A DNA stretch of 64,000 nt from Pseudomonadota bacterium. GTDB taxonomy: Bacteria; Pseudomonadota; Gammaproteobacteria; Steroidobacterales; Steroidobacteraceae. The stretch spans positions 28,377-92,376 of the forward strand of contig JAJZUT010000016.1 in assembly GCA_021847105.1 (NCBI GenBank), written 5' to 3'. Under the pieces are notes generated by a model that worked only from the letters and a program-made list of their open reading frames with translations, ran no database searches and was not told where the DNA came from. This document shows, one piece after another, positions 54,694 to 63,956 of this stretch (its first letter is position 1; each line of letters opens with the position of its first letter). Made by a program: the position numbers and the translations under genes.

Positions 54694-55380
54694 TCAGGGT
54701 TGCAGTCGGGTTACCTGCCAGGGCGAAAACGCGAAGCCTTCGCCCGCTGGGGTCAGATGTCGGTTCCAGAGCAGCCGGTCATGAATCCGTGCCGCACCTT
54801 CGACCCATAACTCGACCGATTCGGCCCACAGACGGTAACCGCCCCAATGAGCCGGTCGTGGAATCTCACCCGCAAACGCCGATTCGGCGCGCGCTGAGTC
54901 AGGCGGTGGCGCGCCGAAGCGTTCAGCGGCTGCCCTGAGGGAGCGCTCGAGCGACTGGCGCGACTCGGCCGGCTGGCTCTGGGCGCTGGCCCACGCGCCG
55001 AGCCGGCTTTGCCAGGGTCGCGAGGCAAAATACTCGTCGCTGTCCTGCGTCGGTGCCCGCACCACCGGGCCTTCCACGCGCACCTGCCGGTGCAGCACAT
55101 CCCAATGAAACACCGCGGCTGCGCGCCCGCTGACAGCGAGCTCACGGCCCTTGCGGGACTGGTAGTTGGTGTAGAACGCGAGGTAGCCCGGCGCGACCGC
55201 TAGGCCCTTGCACAGTACCACGCGAGCCGAGGGACGGCCCGCAGCGTCGCAGGTGGCGAGCACCATGGCGTTCGGATTGGGCTGGATGCGCTGCTCGCGG
55301 GCTTCGGCGAGCCAGCGTTCGAGCACGGCGAGCGGATCAGCGGGCGGCGTGCCCGTGGACAGTTCAGTGAGCGTGGACAT
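54694..55380 (-). CDS. pdxH: Pyridoxamine 5'-phosphate oxidase
   Basis: FMN enzyme that makes pyridoxal 5'-phosphate, 228 residues. It has PNAMVLATCDAAGRPSARVVLCKG, FYTNYQSRKGRELA, AAAVFHWDVLHRQVRVEGP, YFASRPWQSRLGAWAS, PRPAHWGGYRL and RIHDRLLWNR, all typical PdxH segments for FMN and PLP binding. TACCAT lies 7 nt before the ATG with a GAGG in between, so the leader may be very short. It is divergent from tyrA. Confidence 0.95.
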   Translation of the reverse strand: MSTLTELSTGTPPADPLAVLERWLAEAREQRIQPNPNAMVLATCDAAGRPSARVVLCKGLAVAPGYLAFYTNYQSRKGRELAVSGRAAAVFHWDVLHRQVRVEGPVVRAPTQDSDEYFASRPWQSRLGAWASAQSQPAESRQSLERSLRAAAERFGAPPPDSARAESAFAGEIPRPAHWGGYRLWAESVELWVEGAARIHDRLLWNRHLTPAGEGFAFSPWQVTRLQP

Positions 55381-55432
55381 GCCTCATATGGTAAAGGATC
55401 GGCGCCGCCGCACGACAGAATCAAAATTCGAC

Positions 55433-55461
55433 TTGCGATGCCGCGGCCGGCTCGCTACAAG
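55433..55461 (+). promoter_or_regulatory. Candidate tyrA promoter
   Basis: TTGCGA (55433-55438), 17 nt, TACAAG (55456-55461), about 43 nt before the tyrA ATG. Spacing is ideal and the hexamers are moderately good. Confidence 0.5.
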
Positions 55462-55504
55462 TAACGCAATTGCATACTGTCTCATGATTTTCGGATAGCC
55501 CAGC

Positions 55505-56629
55505 ATGACCGGGGATGACGTGACACTGGATGATTTGCGCCGCCGGCTCACTGAGCTTGACCGGCAGTTCATCCATCTGGCGGCTGAGCGCAAGGCGTTG
55601 AGCGCGGAGGTGGCGCGGGTCAAGCGCGCCACAGGGCATCCCACGCGCGATTACGGCCGCGAGCGCGAGGTGATCATGGGGGCGCGCGAGGCGGCCACGC
55701 AGCTCGGCCTCTCGCCGGCACTCGCCGAGGAGTTGCTGCGGCTGCTGATCCGCGCCTCGCTCACGACGCAGGAGCAGGCGAGCGTCGCGGCGCATGGCGC
55801 TGGCTCGGGTCGCCGCGCGCTGGTCATCGGCGGTGGCGGCAAGATGGGCCGCTGGTTCGGACAGTTTCTCAGCTCGCAGGGCTTCGCCGTCGAAGTGGCC
55901 GACCCACAAGGCGGCGCGGACGGTGTGCCGCGCGTGTCCGATTGGCACCAGAGCGATCTGTCGCACGATTTCATCGTGCTCGCGACGCCGCTCGGAGCCA
56001 CCGATGCCATTCTTCGGGATCTGGCGCTGCGCCGCCCGCGCGGTGTCATCTTCGATGTTGGCTCGCTCAAGTCACCGCTGCGCGCGGGCCTGCAGGCACT
56101 GCGCTCACACGGCTGCCGGGTGACCTCGGTGCATCCGATGTTCGGGCCGGATACCGAACTGCTCTCCGGCCGCCATGTCATTTTTGTCGATCTTGGCCAC
56201 GCCGAAGCGCTGGCTGCGGCGCGTGCGCTGTTCGTTCCGACGATGGCAGAACAGGTGGTGATGAGCCTCGATGACCACGACCGGTTGATCGCCTATGTGC
56301 TGGGGCTCTCGCACGCGGTGAATATCGCGTTCTTCACTGCGCTTGCCGAAAGCGGTGAGGCGGCGCCGAAGCTGGCACGCATGTCCAGCACGACGTTCGA
56401 CGCGCAGCTCGACGTGGCGGCCTGCGTGGCGCAGGAGAGCCCCGATCTGTACTACGAGATCCAGAGCCTCAACGATTATGGCGCCGAGTCGCTCGAGGCG
56501 TTGGTCAAGGCCGTCGAGCGCATCCATACGGCCGTGCTCTCGCGGGATAAGGAGACTTTTAGCGCGTTGATGCGTCAGGGCCGCGATTACCTCGCCGACC
56601 GCCGCTCGGTCGCCGAGCGGCGCGCTTAG
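55505..56629 (+). CDS. tyrA: Chorismate mutase/prephenate dehydrogenase (T-protein)
   Basis: Two-domain enzyme of tyrosine synthesis: chorismate to prephenate to 4-hydroxyphenylpyruvate with NAD+. At 374 residues it equals E. coli TyrA (373). The chorismate mutase domain is about 1-90 ([23 protein letters not shown], then [12 protein letters not shown]). The dehydrogenase starts with the NAD motif GGGGKMG at 109-115 and continues with [18 protein letters not shown] and [10 protein letters not shown]. It should be feedback-regulated by tyrosine, as in the family. rppH follows after 13 nt. Confidence 0.96.
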   Translation: MTGDDVTLDDLRRRLTELDRQFIHLAAERKALSAEVARVKRATGHPTRDYGREREVIMGAREAATQLGLSPALAEELLRLLIRASLTTQEQASVAAHGAGSGRRALVIGGGGKMGRWFGQFLSSQGFAVEVADPQGGADGVPRVSDWHQSDLSHDFIVLATPLGATDAILRDLALRRPRGVIFDVGSLKSPLRAGLQALRSHGCRVTSVHPMFGPDTELLSGRHVIFVDLGHAEALAAARALFVPTMAEQVVMSLDDHDRLIAYVLGLSHAVNIAFFTALAESGEAAPKLARMSSTTFDAQLDVAACVAQESPDLYYEIQSLNDYGAESLEALVKAVERIHTAVLSRDKETFSALMRQGRDYLADRRSVAERRA

Positions 56630-56642
56630 GGATGAGAACGGA

Positions 56643-57236
56643 ATGAGCGCCCAGGGGTCAGACAACGGCATGGCGAGCGACATCATCGATGCGGACGGAT
56701 TCCGGGCGAACGTGGGCATCGTGCTCATGCGTCGCGACGGTGATGTGTTCCTCGGCCGCCGTGCCGGCGGCAAGGGCTGGCAGTTCCCGCAGGGCGGCAT
56801 TCGCACCGGCGAGAGTCTTGAGCAGGCCGTATTCCGCGAGCTGCACGAGGAAGTCGGCCTCGCCGCCCAGGATGTCGAGCTGCTCGGGCGCACTGTGCGC
56901 TGGCTGCGCTACCGCTTGCCGCCGCGCTACATCCGGCGCAACCGGCACCCGCTTTGCATCGGGCAGAAGCAGCGCTGGTTCCTGCTTCGATTGCGTCACG
57001 AGGTTGAGGATTTCGACTTTGAGAGCACGGCCGAGCCGGAATTCGACGAGTGGCGCTGGGCGGATTTCTGGGAGCCGGTGCGCGAGGTGATCTACTTCAA
57101 GCGCAAGGTCTACCAGCGAGCGCTCACCGAGCTGGCGCCGATGGCTTTCCCGACGGGGCAACCGGCGTTGCCGCAATGGTGGAATGAGCTCACCCAGCGC
57201 TCGCGCCCCGCGCCGGCGATGGACAAAAGACCGTGA
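56643..57236 (+). CDS. rppH: RNA pyrophosphohydrolase RppH
   Basis: Nudix enzyme that removes pyrophosphate from the 5' end of mRNA and so triggers decay by RNase E. The 197-residue product has the Nudix box at 51-73 (GGIRTGESLEQAVFRELHEE, then VGL), WQFPQGG just before, and the RppH-specific WLRYRLPPRYIRR, CIGQKQRWFLL and PEFDEWRWADFWEPVREV. It has an N-terminal extension of about 12 residues compared with E. coli. The stop overlaps the next gene by 4 nt. Confidence 0.95.
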   Translation: MSAQGSDNGMASDIIDADGFRANVGIVLMRRDGDVFLGRRAGGKGWQFPQGGIRTGESLEQAVFRELHEEVGLAAQDVELLGRTVRWLRYRLPPRYIRRNRHPLCIGQKQRWFLLRLRHEVEDFDFESTAEPEFDEWRWADFWEPVREVIYFKRKVYQRALTELAPMAFPTGQPALPQWWNELTQRSRPAPAMDKRP

Positions 57237-57958
57237 ATCAGCCGGCGCCCGCCACCGATCCCGACGAGCGGCGCCGACAGTGGCGGCAGCGCACGGTTCG
57301 CACTGGACTGGCGCTAGGTGCGGCCGTGGTGCTTTACCTCGCGTTCGAGATCGGCCGCTTCAGTGCCGGTTACAGCATCCTTGCCGAACTGCATGAGCAC
57401 GATGTCCTGCGCGGACAGATCACGGCGCTCAGGGGCGATAATCGTGCTCTGCAGGCGCACGTGATTGAGCTGCAGACCCTCAACGCCGGCCATGCCCATG
57501 CGGAGCAGGTGGTCACTCGGACCATTGCTCAGCTGCAGGCGCAGATTGCTCGGCAGCAGGAGAAACTGGCCTTCTATCGTGGCGTGGTGGCGCAGGGGGC
57601 GCCGCCAGTGGGATTGCGCGTCGGGGAGGTGCTGCTCTCTGCCGGCAAGCGGCCCCTGCATTTTCACGTCGATATCTCATTGCTGCGCGCCGACCGTCCG
57701 GACGGCGAGGTCAGCGGCGCGCTGAGTTTTGCGGTCGAGGGGCAGGGCCCGGGGCAGACCACGCTCAGCAACCAGACGCTGACCGGCAAGCCGACCGATC
57801 TGAAATACCGCTTTCGCTATTACCAGGAATTCAAGGAGGACATCGTTCTGCCGCCCGGGTTCAAGCCGCTGCGTCTGACCGTTACCGTCCGCTCGAGTCG
57901 CACGAACACCGCGCCGCTCGTGCAGTCCTATCCCTGGAGCGCGGTCTCGGTCCCCTAG
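57233..57958 (+). CDS. DUF6776-like single-pass membrane protein
   Basis: A 241-residue protein with one N-terminal membrane helix (TGLALGAAVVLYLAFEIGRFS), a coiled coil (about 55-115, ITALRGDNRALQAHVIELQTLN, QAQIARQQEKLAF) and a C-terminal beta-rich periplasmic domain. It resembles hypothetical proteins (DUF6776) found next to erpA in related bacteria. The function is unknown. The start overlaps the rppH stop (GTGA). The layout, a helix, coiled coil and beta domain, suggests a periplasmic partner of a larger envelope complex; that is inference. Confidence 0.8.
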   Translation: MNQPAPATDPDERRRQWRQRTVRTGLALGAAVVLYLAFEIGRFSAGYSILAELHEHDVLRGQITALRGDNRALQAHVIELQTLNAGHAHAEQVVTRTIAQLQAQIARQQEKLAFYRGVVAQGAPPVGLRVGEVLLSAGKRPLHFHVDISLLRADRPDGEVSGALSFAVEGQGPGQTTLSNQTLTGKPTDLKYRFRYYQEFKEDIVLPPGFKPLRLTVTVRSSRTNTAPLVQSYPWSAVSVP

Positions 57959-57988
57959 ACCTCTACGCCGCGCCCAGGGGCTTGGATT

Positions 57989-58017
57989 TTGACCTCGGCG
58001 CCCGCAGATTCTAGACT
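57989..58017 (+). promoter_or_regulatory. Promoter of erpA with start at or near the ATG
   Basis: TTGACC (57989-57994), exactly 17 nt, TAGACT (58012-58017), then 6 nt to the erpA ATG. The expected transcript start is the start codon itself. No Shine-Dalgarno is present. Confidence 0.65.
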
Positions 58018-58023
58018 GCTGCC

Positions 58024-58377
58024 ATGAACACTACCGAACTCACCTCAGACGCTGAGCTCATCTTCACCGACGCGGCCGCGCGCAAGGTCGGGGAATTGAT
58101 CCGGGGCGAAGGCAACCCCAACCTCATGCTGCGGGTGTTCGTCCAGGGCGGCGGCTGCTCGGGCCTGCAATACGGCTTCGAATTCGATGAACAGGTTCAG
58201 GACGGCGATACCTGCGTCGAAAACCAGGGCGTGAAGCTGCTCATCGATCCGATGAGCGCGCAGTATCTGATGGGCGCGGAGATCGATTACCGTGAGGGGC
58301 TTGACGGGGCGCAATTCGTGATCCGCAACCCCAATGCGACGACTACCTGCGGCTGCGGCTCCTCGTTCTCCGCCTGA
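58024..58377 (+). CDS. erpA: Iron-sulfur cluster insertion protein ErpA
   Basis: A-type carrier that passes Fe-S clusters to target enzymes, such as those of isoprenoid synthesis and respiration. The 117-residue product has the HesB-type fold and all three cluster Cys: Cys45 in [11 protein letters not shown], and Cys109 and Cys111 in CGCGSSF. The opening [29 protein letters not shown] fits ErpA. It has its own strong promoter 6 nt upstream and is predicted to be leaderless. ppx follows after 15 nt. Confidence 0.95.
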   Translation: MNTTELTSDAELIFTDAAARKVGELIRGEGNPNLMLRVFVQGGGCSGLQYGFEFDEQVQDGDTCVENQGVKLLIDPMSAQYLMGAEIDYREGLDGAQFVIRNPNATTTCGCGSSFSA

Positions 58378-58392
58378 CCGGCGGTTCGCCGC

Positions 58393-59943
58393 GTGCCTCA
58401 GGCTCCCCGCGCAACCCGCACGCTGCGCATCTCCGACCGCACCCGCCCCGATGTTCTCGCGGCGGTTGATCTAGGCTCCAACAGCTTCCACATGGTCGTG
58501 GCGAAGTACTCCCACGGCCAGCTGGTCATCATCGATCGTCTGCGCGAGATGGTGCGCCTCGCCTCGGGCGTGGAGGAGAACGGCGAGATCGACCCTGCGG
58601 TGGCCGAGCGCGCCATCGTTTGCCTGCAGCGCTTCGGCCAGCGGCTGCGCGCCATGCGCGCCGGCAGCGTCCGCGCCGTGGGAACCAGCGCACTGCGCCT
58701 GGCGCATCACAAGAAGAAATTCCTCGCCCGCGCGCGCGCCGCACTCGGGCATCCCATTGAGATCATCTCCGGCCGCGAAGAGGCTCGCCTGATCTACGCG
58801 GGCGTGGCGAGCAATCTGCCGCCTGAACCGGGACGACGTCTGATCGTGGACATTGGCGGGGGCAGCACCGAGCTGATCATCGGCCAGGGAATGCGCCCGC
58901 TCGAACTGGAAAGTCTGCGCGTCGGTTGCGTGGCCGTCAGCGAGCGCTTCTTCGGCGATGGAAAAATTTCCGCCAAGCGAATGGAAGCGGCCCGCCTCGC
59001 TGCACGGCTGCAGCTCGCGCCGCTACGCAGCGCGTTCCGACGGCGTGGCTGGCAGCACTGCGCCGGCAGCTCCGGTACGGTCCGCGCCATCGGCGAAGCC
59101 GTGCGCGAACTCAATCCGCGCGCGACGCGGATTACGGCGGCCAGTCTCGAGAAGCTGCTCGAGGCGGTGGTGGCCGCCGGACACACCCGCTCGCTTGGCT
59201 TCGCATCGATCACCGAGGATCGCCGTCCGGTGTTTCCCGGCGGTCTGGCGATTCTTGCCGAGGTATTCGCCGTCCTCCGGCTAAAGGAGATGCGCATCGC
59301 AGACGGTGCACTGCGGGAAGGACTGCTCTTTGACATGATCGGGCGCAAGACGGCCGAGGACGCTCGGGAGCGGACCGTGCGCAGCATGCAGTTGCGTTAT
59401 CACGTGGACACCGATCAGGCCGAGCGTGTCGCCGCGACGGCGCTGCGATTTCTTGAACGGATCGGGCCGGCGTGGCGGCTGCGCGGTGAGCCCGGGGCGG
59501 AACTGGTGTTGAAATGGGCCGCGCGGCTGCATGAGATCGGGCTCGATGTCGCGCACAGCGGCTACCACCGACACGGCGCCTATCTGCTGGAGAACGCAGA
59601 CATGCCGGGATTCTCGCGCGGCGAGCAAAGCCTACTTGCCCGCGTGGTGGGCGGGCACCGCCGCAAACTCTCGCGCGACGGCCTGGCCGAGCTGGTCCCG
59701 CCCTGGAATCGTGATGCGCTCTACCTCATCGTGCTGCTGCGTTTGGCGGTGCTGTTGCACCGCGGACGCGAGCGCGCAGCGCTGCCACCAATCAAGGTGT
59801 TCGCCGGCCCCCGTTCGCTGCAGTTGACCTTCCCGGGGCGCTGGCTTGCCGCGCATCCGTTGACCGAGACCGATCTGCAGCAGGAAGTGCAGTATCTGCA
59901 AGCGGTCGGCCTGCGGCTGCGGTTGACGCGCGGCGGCCGCTGA
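58393..59943 (+). CDS. ppx: Exopolyphosphatase Ppx
   Basis: Cuts phosphate from the ends of polyphosphate chains; 516 residues. The actin-like ATPase fold shows VDLGSNSFHMVVAKY, GTSALRLAHHKKKFLARA, ISGREEARLIYAGVA and VDIGGGSTELIIGQG. The C-terminal HD-type domain has WAARLHEIGLDVAHSGYHRHGAY. GppA is a close relative that acts on pppGpp, so dual activity is possible; the length is nearer Ppx. The GTG start lies 15 nt after erpA without a ribosome binding site. It converges with ppk, 17 nt apart. Confidence 0.92.
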   Translation: MPQAPRATRTLRISDRTRPDVLAAVDLGSNSFHMVVAKYSHGQLVIIDRLREMVRLASGVEENGEIDPAVAERAIVCLQRFGQRLRAMRAGSVRAVGTSALRLAHHKKKFLARARAALGHPIEIISGREEARLIYAGVASNLPPEPGRRLIVDIGGGSTELIIGQGMRPLELESLRVGCVAVSERFFGDGKISAKRMEAARLAARLQLAPLRSAFRRRGWQHCAGSSGTVRAIGEAVRELNPRATRITAASLEKLLEAVVAAGHTRSLGFASITEDRRPVFPGGLAILAEVFAVLRLKEMRIADGALREGLLFDMIGRKTAEDARERTVRSMQLRYHVDTDQAERVAATALRFLERIGPAWRLRGEPGAELVLKWAARLHEIGLDVAHSGYHRHGAYLLENADMPGFSRGEQSLLARVVGGHRRKLSRDGLAELVPPWNRDALYLIVLLRLAVLLHRGRERAALPPIKVFAGPRSLQLTFPGRWLAAHPLTETDLQQEVQYLQAVGLRLRLTRGGR

Positions 59944-59960
59944 GCCGCCTCCGGCGGCGC

Positions 59961-62051
59961 TCAAGCGCCGGTGGCTGCCCCGAACAGCGTACCGGCCGCG
60001 TTGCGCGCCAGCAGCTCTCCCTGAGCGCTGAGCCGCGGTTCCGCCGCGCCCACGAACCGCTCGTAGCGTCCGTCGGACAGCAGCTGCCAGGATTGAGCGT
60101 TGTCGCGCAGATCGAGCAGTAGGTCATCCAGGATGCGCTGGCGGTGCGAGGGCCGCTCGATGGGGAACGCCACCTCGACGCGGTGGAAGAAATTGCGTTC
60201 CATCCAGTCGGCGCTCGCACAGTAGAGCTCGCTTGTCCCGCCGTTCTCGAAATAAAACACTCGCGAGTGTTCGAGGAAGCGGCCGACAATCGAGCGGACC
60301 TCGATATTTTCCGACACACCCGGCACGCCGGGCCGCAGTGCGCACACGCCGCGCACAATCAGATCGACCTTCACGCCGGCGCGCGAGGCGCGATAAAGCG
60401 CCTCGATCGCCTGCTGCTCAACCAGAGCATTCATTTTGGCGATGATGCGCGCCGGCCGACCGGCACGCGCATGCTCACTCTCTCGATCGATCTTGGCGAG
60501 CATCGCTTCATGCAGACCGAACGGGGACTGCAGCAGGCACTGCAGGTGCGGAGTGCGGGTGAGACTGGTGAGTTCGAGAAACAGTTCGTGCACGTCCTGA
60601 CCAACTTCGTCACGACAGGTGAACAGCCCGTAGTCGGTATATTGCCGGGCGGTGCGTGGGTGGTAGTTTCCGGTGCCGAGATGGCAGTAGCGGCGGATGC
60701 CGCCGGGTTCGCGGCGCACCACCATGGCAAGCTTGGCGTGTGTCTTGTAGCCGACCACGCCGTACATCACGTGCGCCCCGGCTTCCTGCAGCCGGTTCGA
60801 CAGCTCGATGTTCGCCTCTTCATCGAAGCGCGCGCGTAGCTCGATGATTACCGTCACGTCTTTGCCGGCGTTCGCCGCGGCGACCAGCGCGTCGACGATG
60901 GGTGAGTCGTTGCCAGTGCGATAGAGCGTCTGCTTGATGGCGAGCACCTGTGGGTCGGCGGCCGCCTGACGCAGAAAGTCCATGACCGGGGCAAAGCTCT
61001 GGTAAGGGTGCTGCAGCAGCATGTCCTTTTGACGGATGGCCGCAAACAGGTCGGCGCCGCCGCTCAGTCGTCGTGGCAGCCCAGGGGTGAACGCCGGATA
61101 TTTCAGATCCGGGCGTGGCACCAGATCGTATACCGCCGACAGCCGGTTGAGATTGACCGGCCCGTTCATGCGATACGTGTCGAGCTCGCCAAGGGCAAAC
61201 TGTCGCTGCAGGAACTGCACGATATCAGGCGGGCAGTCGCTCGAGGTCTCAAGCCGCACCGCGGCACCGTACCGCCGATGTGCCAGCTCTCCCTCGAGTG
61301 CGCGGCGCAGGTCGTCGATCTCCTCCTCGTCGACGAACAGATCGCTGTTGCGCGTCAGACGGAATTGGTAGCAGCCAAGCACGCGGATCCCGGTGAACAG
61401 TCTTTGCACGAAGGCCTCGACGATGCCCGTCAGCAGCACCAGGGTGCGCTGCGGCGCATCGGTCGGTACGGGCACCACGCGCGGCAGGGAGCGCGGTGCC
61501 TGTACGATCGCCAACTCGCTGTCCCGCCCGAACGCATCGCGTCCCTCCAGCCGGACAATGAAATTCAGGCTCTTGTTCTGGATGCGCGGGAATGGGCGCG
61601 CAGGGTCGAGTCCGAGCGGGCTGAGCACCGGGGCAACTTCGCGCTCGAAATACTGCTCGAGCCACTCGCGCGCCGCGCCGCTCCAGTCACTGTGCCCGAG
61701 CAGCAGAATGTCGCGCGCTGCAAGCCGCGGCAGCAACTGCTCGTTGAGGCAGCGGTACTGGCCGTCGACGAGGCGCACGGCGTGCGCGTGGATCGCCTCA
61801 AGCTGAGCCTCGATCGACAAGCCATCGGCCGCCATCAACCCCGAGCCGAGTTCCTGCAACTGCTTCAGGCCCGCCACCCGGATCTCGAAGAACTCGTCGA
61901 GATTGCCCGAGGCGATGCACAGAAAGCGCAGTCGCTCAAGCAGTGGCACGGATTCATCGCAGGCCTGCGCAAGGACCCGCTGATTAAACTCGAGCATCGA
62001 CAGCTCGCGATTGATGTACAGCTGTGGGGACTTCAGATCCTGAGCATCCAT
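59961..62051 (-). CDS. ppk: Polyphosphate kinase Ppk1
   Basis: Makes inorganic polyphosphate from ATP; 696 residues (E. coli 688). The N-terminal domain opens with LYINRELSMLEFNQRVLAQA and NLDEFFEIRVAGLKQ. The catalytic region has VIIELRARFDEEANIELSNRL, the His loop VGYKTHAKLAMVVR, HLGTGNYHPRTARQYTDYGLF and, later, SAGVKVDLIVRGVCALRPG-type segments with the second His region. Start is ATG 62051 (MDAQDLKSPQ), preceded by a TTTACT 6 nt upstream and no ribosome binding site. A longer frame to 62138 is less likely. The convergent ppx gene holds the opposing activity. Confidence 0.95.
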   Translation of the reverse strand: MDAQDLKSPQLYINRELSMLEFNQRVLAQACDESVPLLERLRFLCIASGNLDEFFEIRVAGLKQLQELGSGLMAADGLSIEAQLEAIHAHAVRLVDGQYRCLNEQLLPRLAARDILLLGHSDWSGAAREWLEQYFEREVAPVLSPLGLDPARPFPRIQNKSLNFIVRLEGRDAFGRDSELAIVQAPRSLPRVVPVPTDAPQRTLVLLTGIVEAFVQRLFTGIRVLGCYQFRLTRNSDLFVDEEEIDDLRRALEGELAHRRYGAAVRLETSSDCPPDIVQFLQRQFALGELDTYRMNGPVNLNRLSAVYDLVPRPDLKYPAFTPGLPRRLSGGADLFAAIRQKDMLLQHPYQSFAPVMDFLRQAAADPQVLAIKQTLYRTGNDSPIVDALVAAANAGKDVTVIIELRARFDEEANIELSNRLQEAGAHVMYGVVGYKTHAKLAMVVRREPGGIRRYCHLGTGNYHPRTARQYTDYGLFTCRDEVGQDVHELFLELTSLTRTPHLQCLLQSPFGLHEAMLAKIDRESEHARAGRPARIIAKMNALVEQQAIEALYRASRAGVKVDLIVRGVCALRPGVPGVSENIEVRSIVGRFLEHSRVFYFENGGTSELYCASADWMERNFFHRVEVAFPIERPSHRQRILDDLLLDLRDNAQSWQLLSDGRYERFVGAAEPRLSAQGELLARNAAGTLFGAATGA

Positions 62052-62245
62052 GTCGGGAGTAAAGCAGAGTTCGCTCTTTGGCGCATGCGCGTCCCGGGGG
62101 GATGCGGAGGATCGCGAACTGTATACAAATACAGTCATGATGGGCGCCTTGCCCCGCTTCGGCGCCCACTTGCGCGGGTCCCATCGGCAATTCGCCGTGC
62201 TGTAGGATCACGGTTGGACTCAAACTGGATGAGCTTTCGCACGTC

Positions 62246-63451
62246 ATGACTCCCGATGAACAGCTGCCCGAACTCGAGCGCGGCGCCCACGAGGTGCTGC
62301 TGACCGCGGATCTGACCCGCAAGTTGCGCCGCGGCGTACCGCTGCGCGTCAAGGCGGGATTCGATCCGACCGCGCCGGATCTGCATCTTGGACACACCGT
62401 GCTGCTCAACAAGATGCGGCAATTCCAACAGTTTGGTCACGAGGTGATCTTCCTGATCGGGGATTTCACCGGATTGATCGGAGACCCGACCGGACGCAAC
62501 CAGACCCGCCCACCGCTCACCCCCGAGGAGGTGCAGGCGAACGCCCGCACCTACGAACAGCAGGTGTTCAAGATCCTCGATCCGCAGCGCACCCGCGTCG
62601 AATTCAACTCGCGCTGGCTCTCGAGCCTGGCGGCCGCAGATTTCGTGCGTCTGGCGGCGCATTACACCGTGGCGCGCATGCTGGAGCGGGACGATTTTGC
62701 CAAGCGCTACAAAAGCGGGCAGCCGATCGCGATTCACGAATTCCTCTATCCGCTGGCACAGGGATACGACTCGGTAGCGCTCAAGGCCGACGTCGAACTC
62801 GGCGGCACTGATCAGAAATTCAATCTGTTGGTCGGCCGGCAGCTGCAGACGGCCTACGGACAGGAGCCGCAGGTGGTTCTGACCGTGCCGCTGCTAGAGG
62901 GGACGGACGGTGTCAACAAGATGTCCAAATCCCTTGGAAATTACATCGGAATCGCCGAGCCGCCCGATGACATGTTCGGCAAAGTCATGTCGATTTCGGA
63001 CGTGCTGATGTGGCGCTATTACGAGTTGTTGTCATTCCGTCCGCTGAGCGAGATTGAGGCGTTGCAGGCCGCGGTCGCGGCAGGACGCAATCCCCGCGAC
63101 GTCAAGCTCGAGCTTGCGCACGAATTGGTGGGCCGTTTCCACGGGCCGCACGCCGCCGAGCAGGCGCATCAGGCATTTCTCGCGCGTGTCAGCGAGCGGG
63201 CAGTGCCGGCCGATCTGCCGCCGAAACACCTGACAGTCGACGCGGCGGGTCTGCGTCTGCCGCAGCTGCTGAAGGCCGCGGGCCTTGCGGCCAGCACTTC
63301 CGAGGCGACACGCAAGATCGAGGAAGGCGCCGTGCGCATCGACGGCGAGCGGGTCACCGATCGAGCGCTCACCCTCAAGGCCGGCGCGGATCTGGTGGTG
63401 CAGCTGGGTTCGCGTCGCTTCGCCCGGGTCAAGCTGGACCTGAGTGGCTGA
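62246..63451 (+). CDS. tyrS: Tyrosyl-tRNA synthetase (TyrRZ type)
   Basis: Class I synthetase charging tRNA-Tyr, 401 residues. The HIGH motif is HLGH at 47-50, the KMSKS loop is KMSKS at 225-229 and the C-terminal S4 RNA-binding domain is at about 338-400 ([26 protein letters not shown]). The [15 protein letters not shown] form and length mark the TyrZ subtype common in proteobacteria with this gene order. No Shine-Dalgarno is present and no T-box is seen. It lies upstream of an rRNA operon. Confidence 0.96.
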   Translation: MTPDEQLPELERGAHEVLLTADLTRKLRRGVPLRVKAGFDPTAPDLHLGHTVLLNKMRQFQQFGHEVIFLIGDFTGLIGDPTGRNQTRPPLTPEEVQANARTYEQQVFKILDPQRTRVEFNSRWLSSLAAADFVRLAAHYTVARMLERDDFAKRYKSGQPIAIHEFLYPLAQGYDSVALKADVELGGTDQKFNLLVGRQLQTAYGQEPQVVLTVPLLEGTDGVNKMSKSLGNYIGIAEPPDDMFGKVMSISDVLMWRYYELLSFRPLSEIEALQAAVAAGRNPRDVKLELAHELVGRFHGPHAAEQAHQAFLARVSERAVPADLPPKHLTVDAAGLRLPQLLKAAGLAASTSEATRKIEEGAVRIDGERVTDRALTLKAGADLVVQLGSRRFARVKLDLSG

Positions 63452-63610
63452 AAGCCGGAAGACCAAATCCTGCCGGGTGGCGTTTGCTCGAATCTTTTAT
63501 CCTTTTGATTTTAAAGAAGTTTATTCTGGATCCTGGGCGCGCTCGGCTGCGACCACGGTCGCCCCGGGACCGCTCCGCATCACACCGGTACAGGAAATTA
63601 TTGCAATGCG
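63452..63610. other. Gap between tyrS and the rRNA promoters
   Basis: About 160 bp with a T-rich stretch near 63495-63525 that may end the tyrS transcript, and an A+T patch (GAAATTATTGCAAT) just before promoter P1 that could be an UP element. No gene is seen. Confidence 0.4.
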
Positions 63611-63638
63611 TTGACAAGACCCCAATCAGGGCTATACT
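63611..63638 (+). promoter_or_regulatory. rRNA promoter P1
   Basis: A perfect TTGACA (63611-63616), 16 nt, TATACT (63633-63638), followed by the G+C discriminator GCGCGCCCC. This is the form of stringently controlled rRNA promoters. Confidence 0.9.
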
Positions 63639-63711
63639 GCGCGCCCCTTGCAGCCACAGGCCAATGCGCCGGCGGTAGCAAAGGGCGCCGAGGAAGCGGC
63701 GAAAAAGAGGG

Positions 63712-63739
63712 TTGACGGGCGCGAAACGATGGATATACT
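63712..63739 (+). promoter_or_regulatory. rRNA promoter P2
   Basis: TTGACG (63712-63717), 16 nt, TATACT (63734-63739), then GCCCGCCCC. It repeats P1 in spacing, -10 box and discriminator about 101 bp downstream. Confidence 0.9.
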
Positions 63740-63815
63740 GCCCGCCCCTTCGAGAGCGAAGGCGCTAGCGAAAGCGAAGCGATTCACTCGAAACGCTGTG
63801 TGCCAGCCGCACAGC

Positions 63816-63828
63816 CGATCTTTAAAAG
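63816..63828 (+). promoter_or_regulatory. boxA-type antitermination signal in the rrn leader
   Basis: CGATCTTTAAAAG, close to the boxA consensus TGCTCTTTAACAA, lies about 140 nt before 16S rRNA. It should recruit the Nus factors. The spacing and the TTGGCAGGTAATTTGTGTGGG that follows are typical of gammaproteobacterial rRNA leaders. Confidence 0.8.
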
Positions 63829-63956
63829 TTTGGCAGGTAATTTGTGTGGGGACTCGTGTCAATAAGCCTTTGGCGCTTAAGACCGAGTGACCAAAATGTC
63901 CAGCAGTAACTGGAGCCATTTTGATCCACTCTGACTTTGTTGATTCTCAAAATCTT

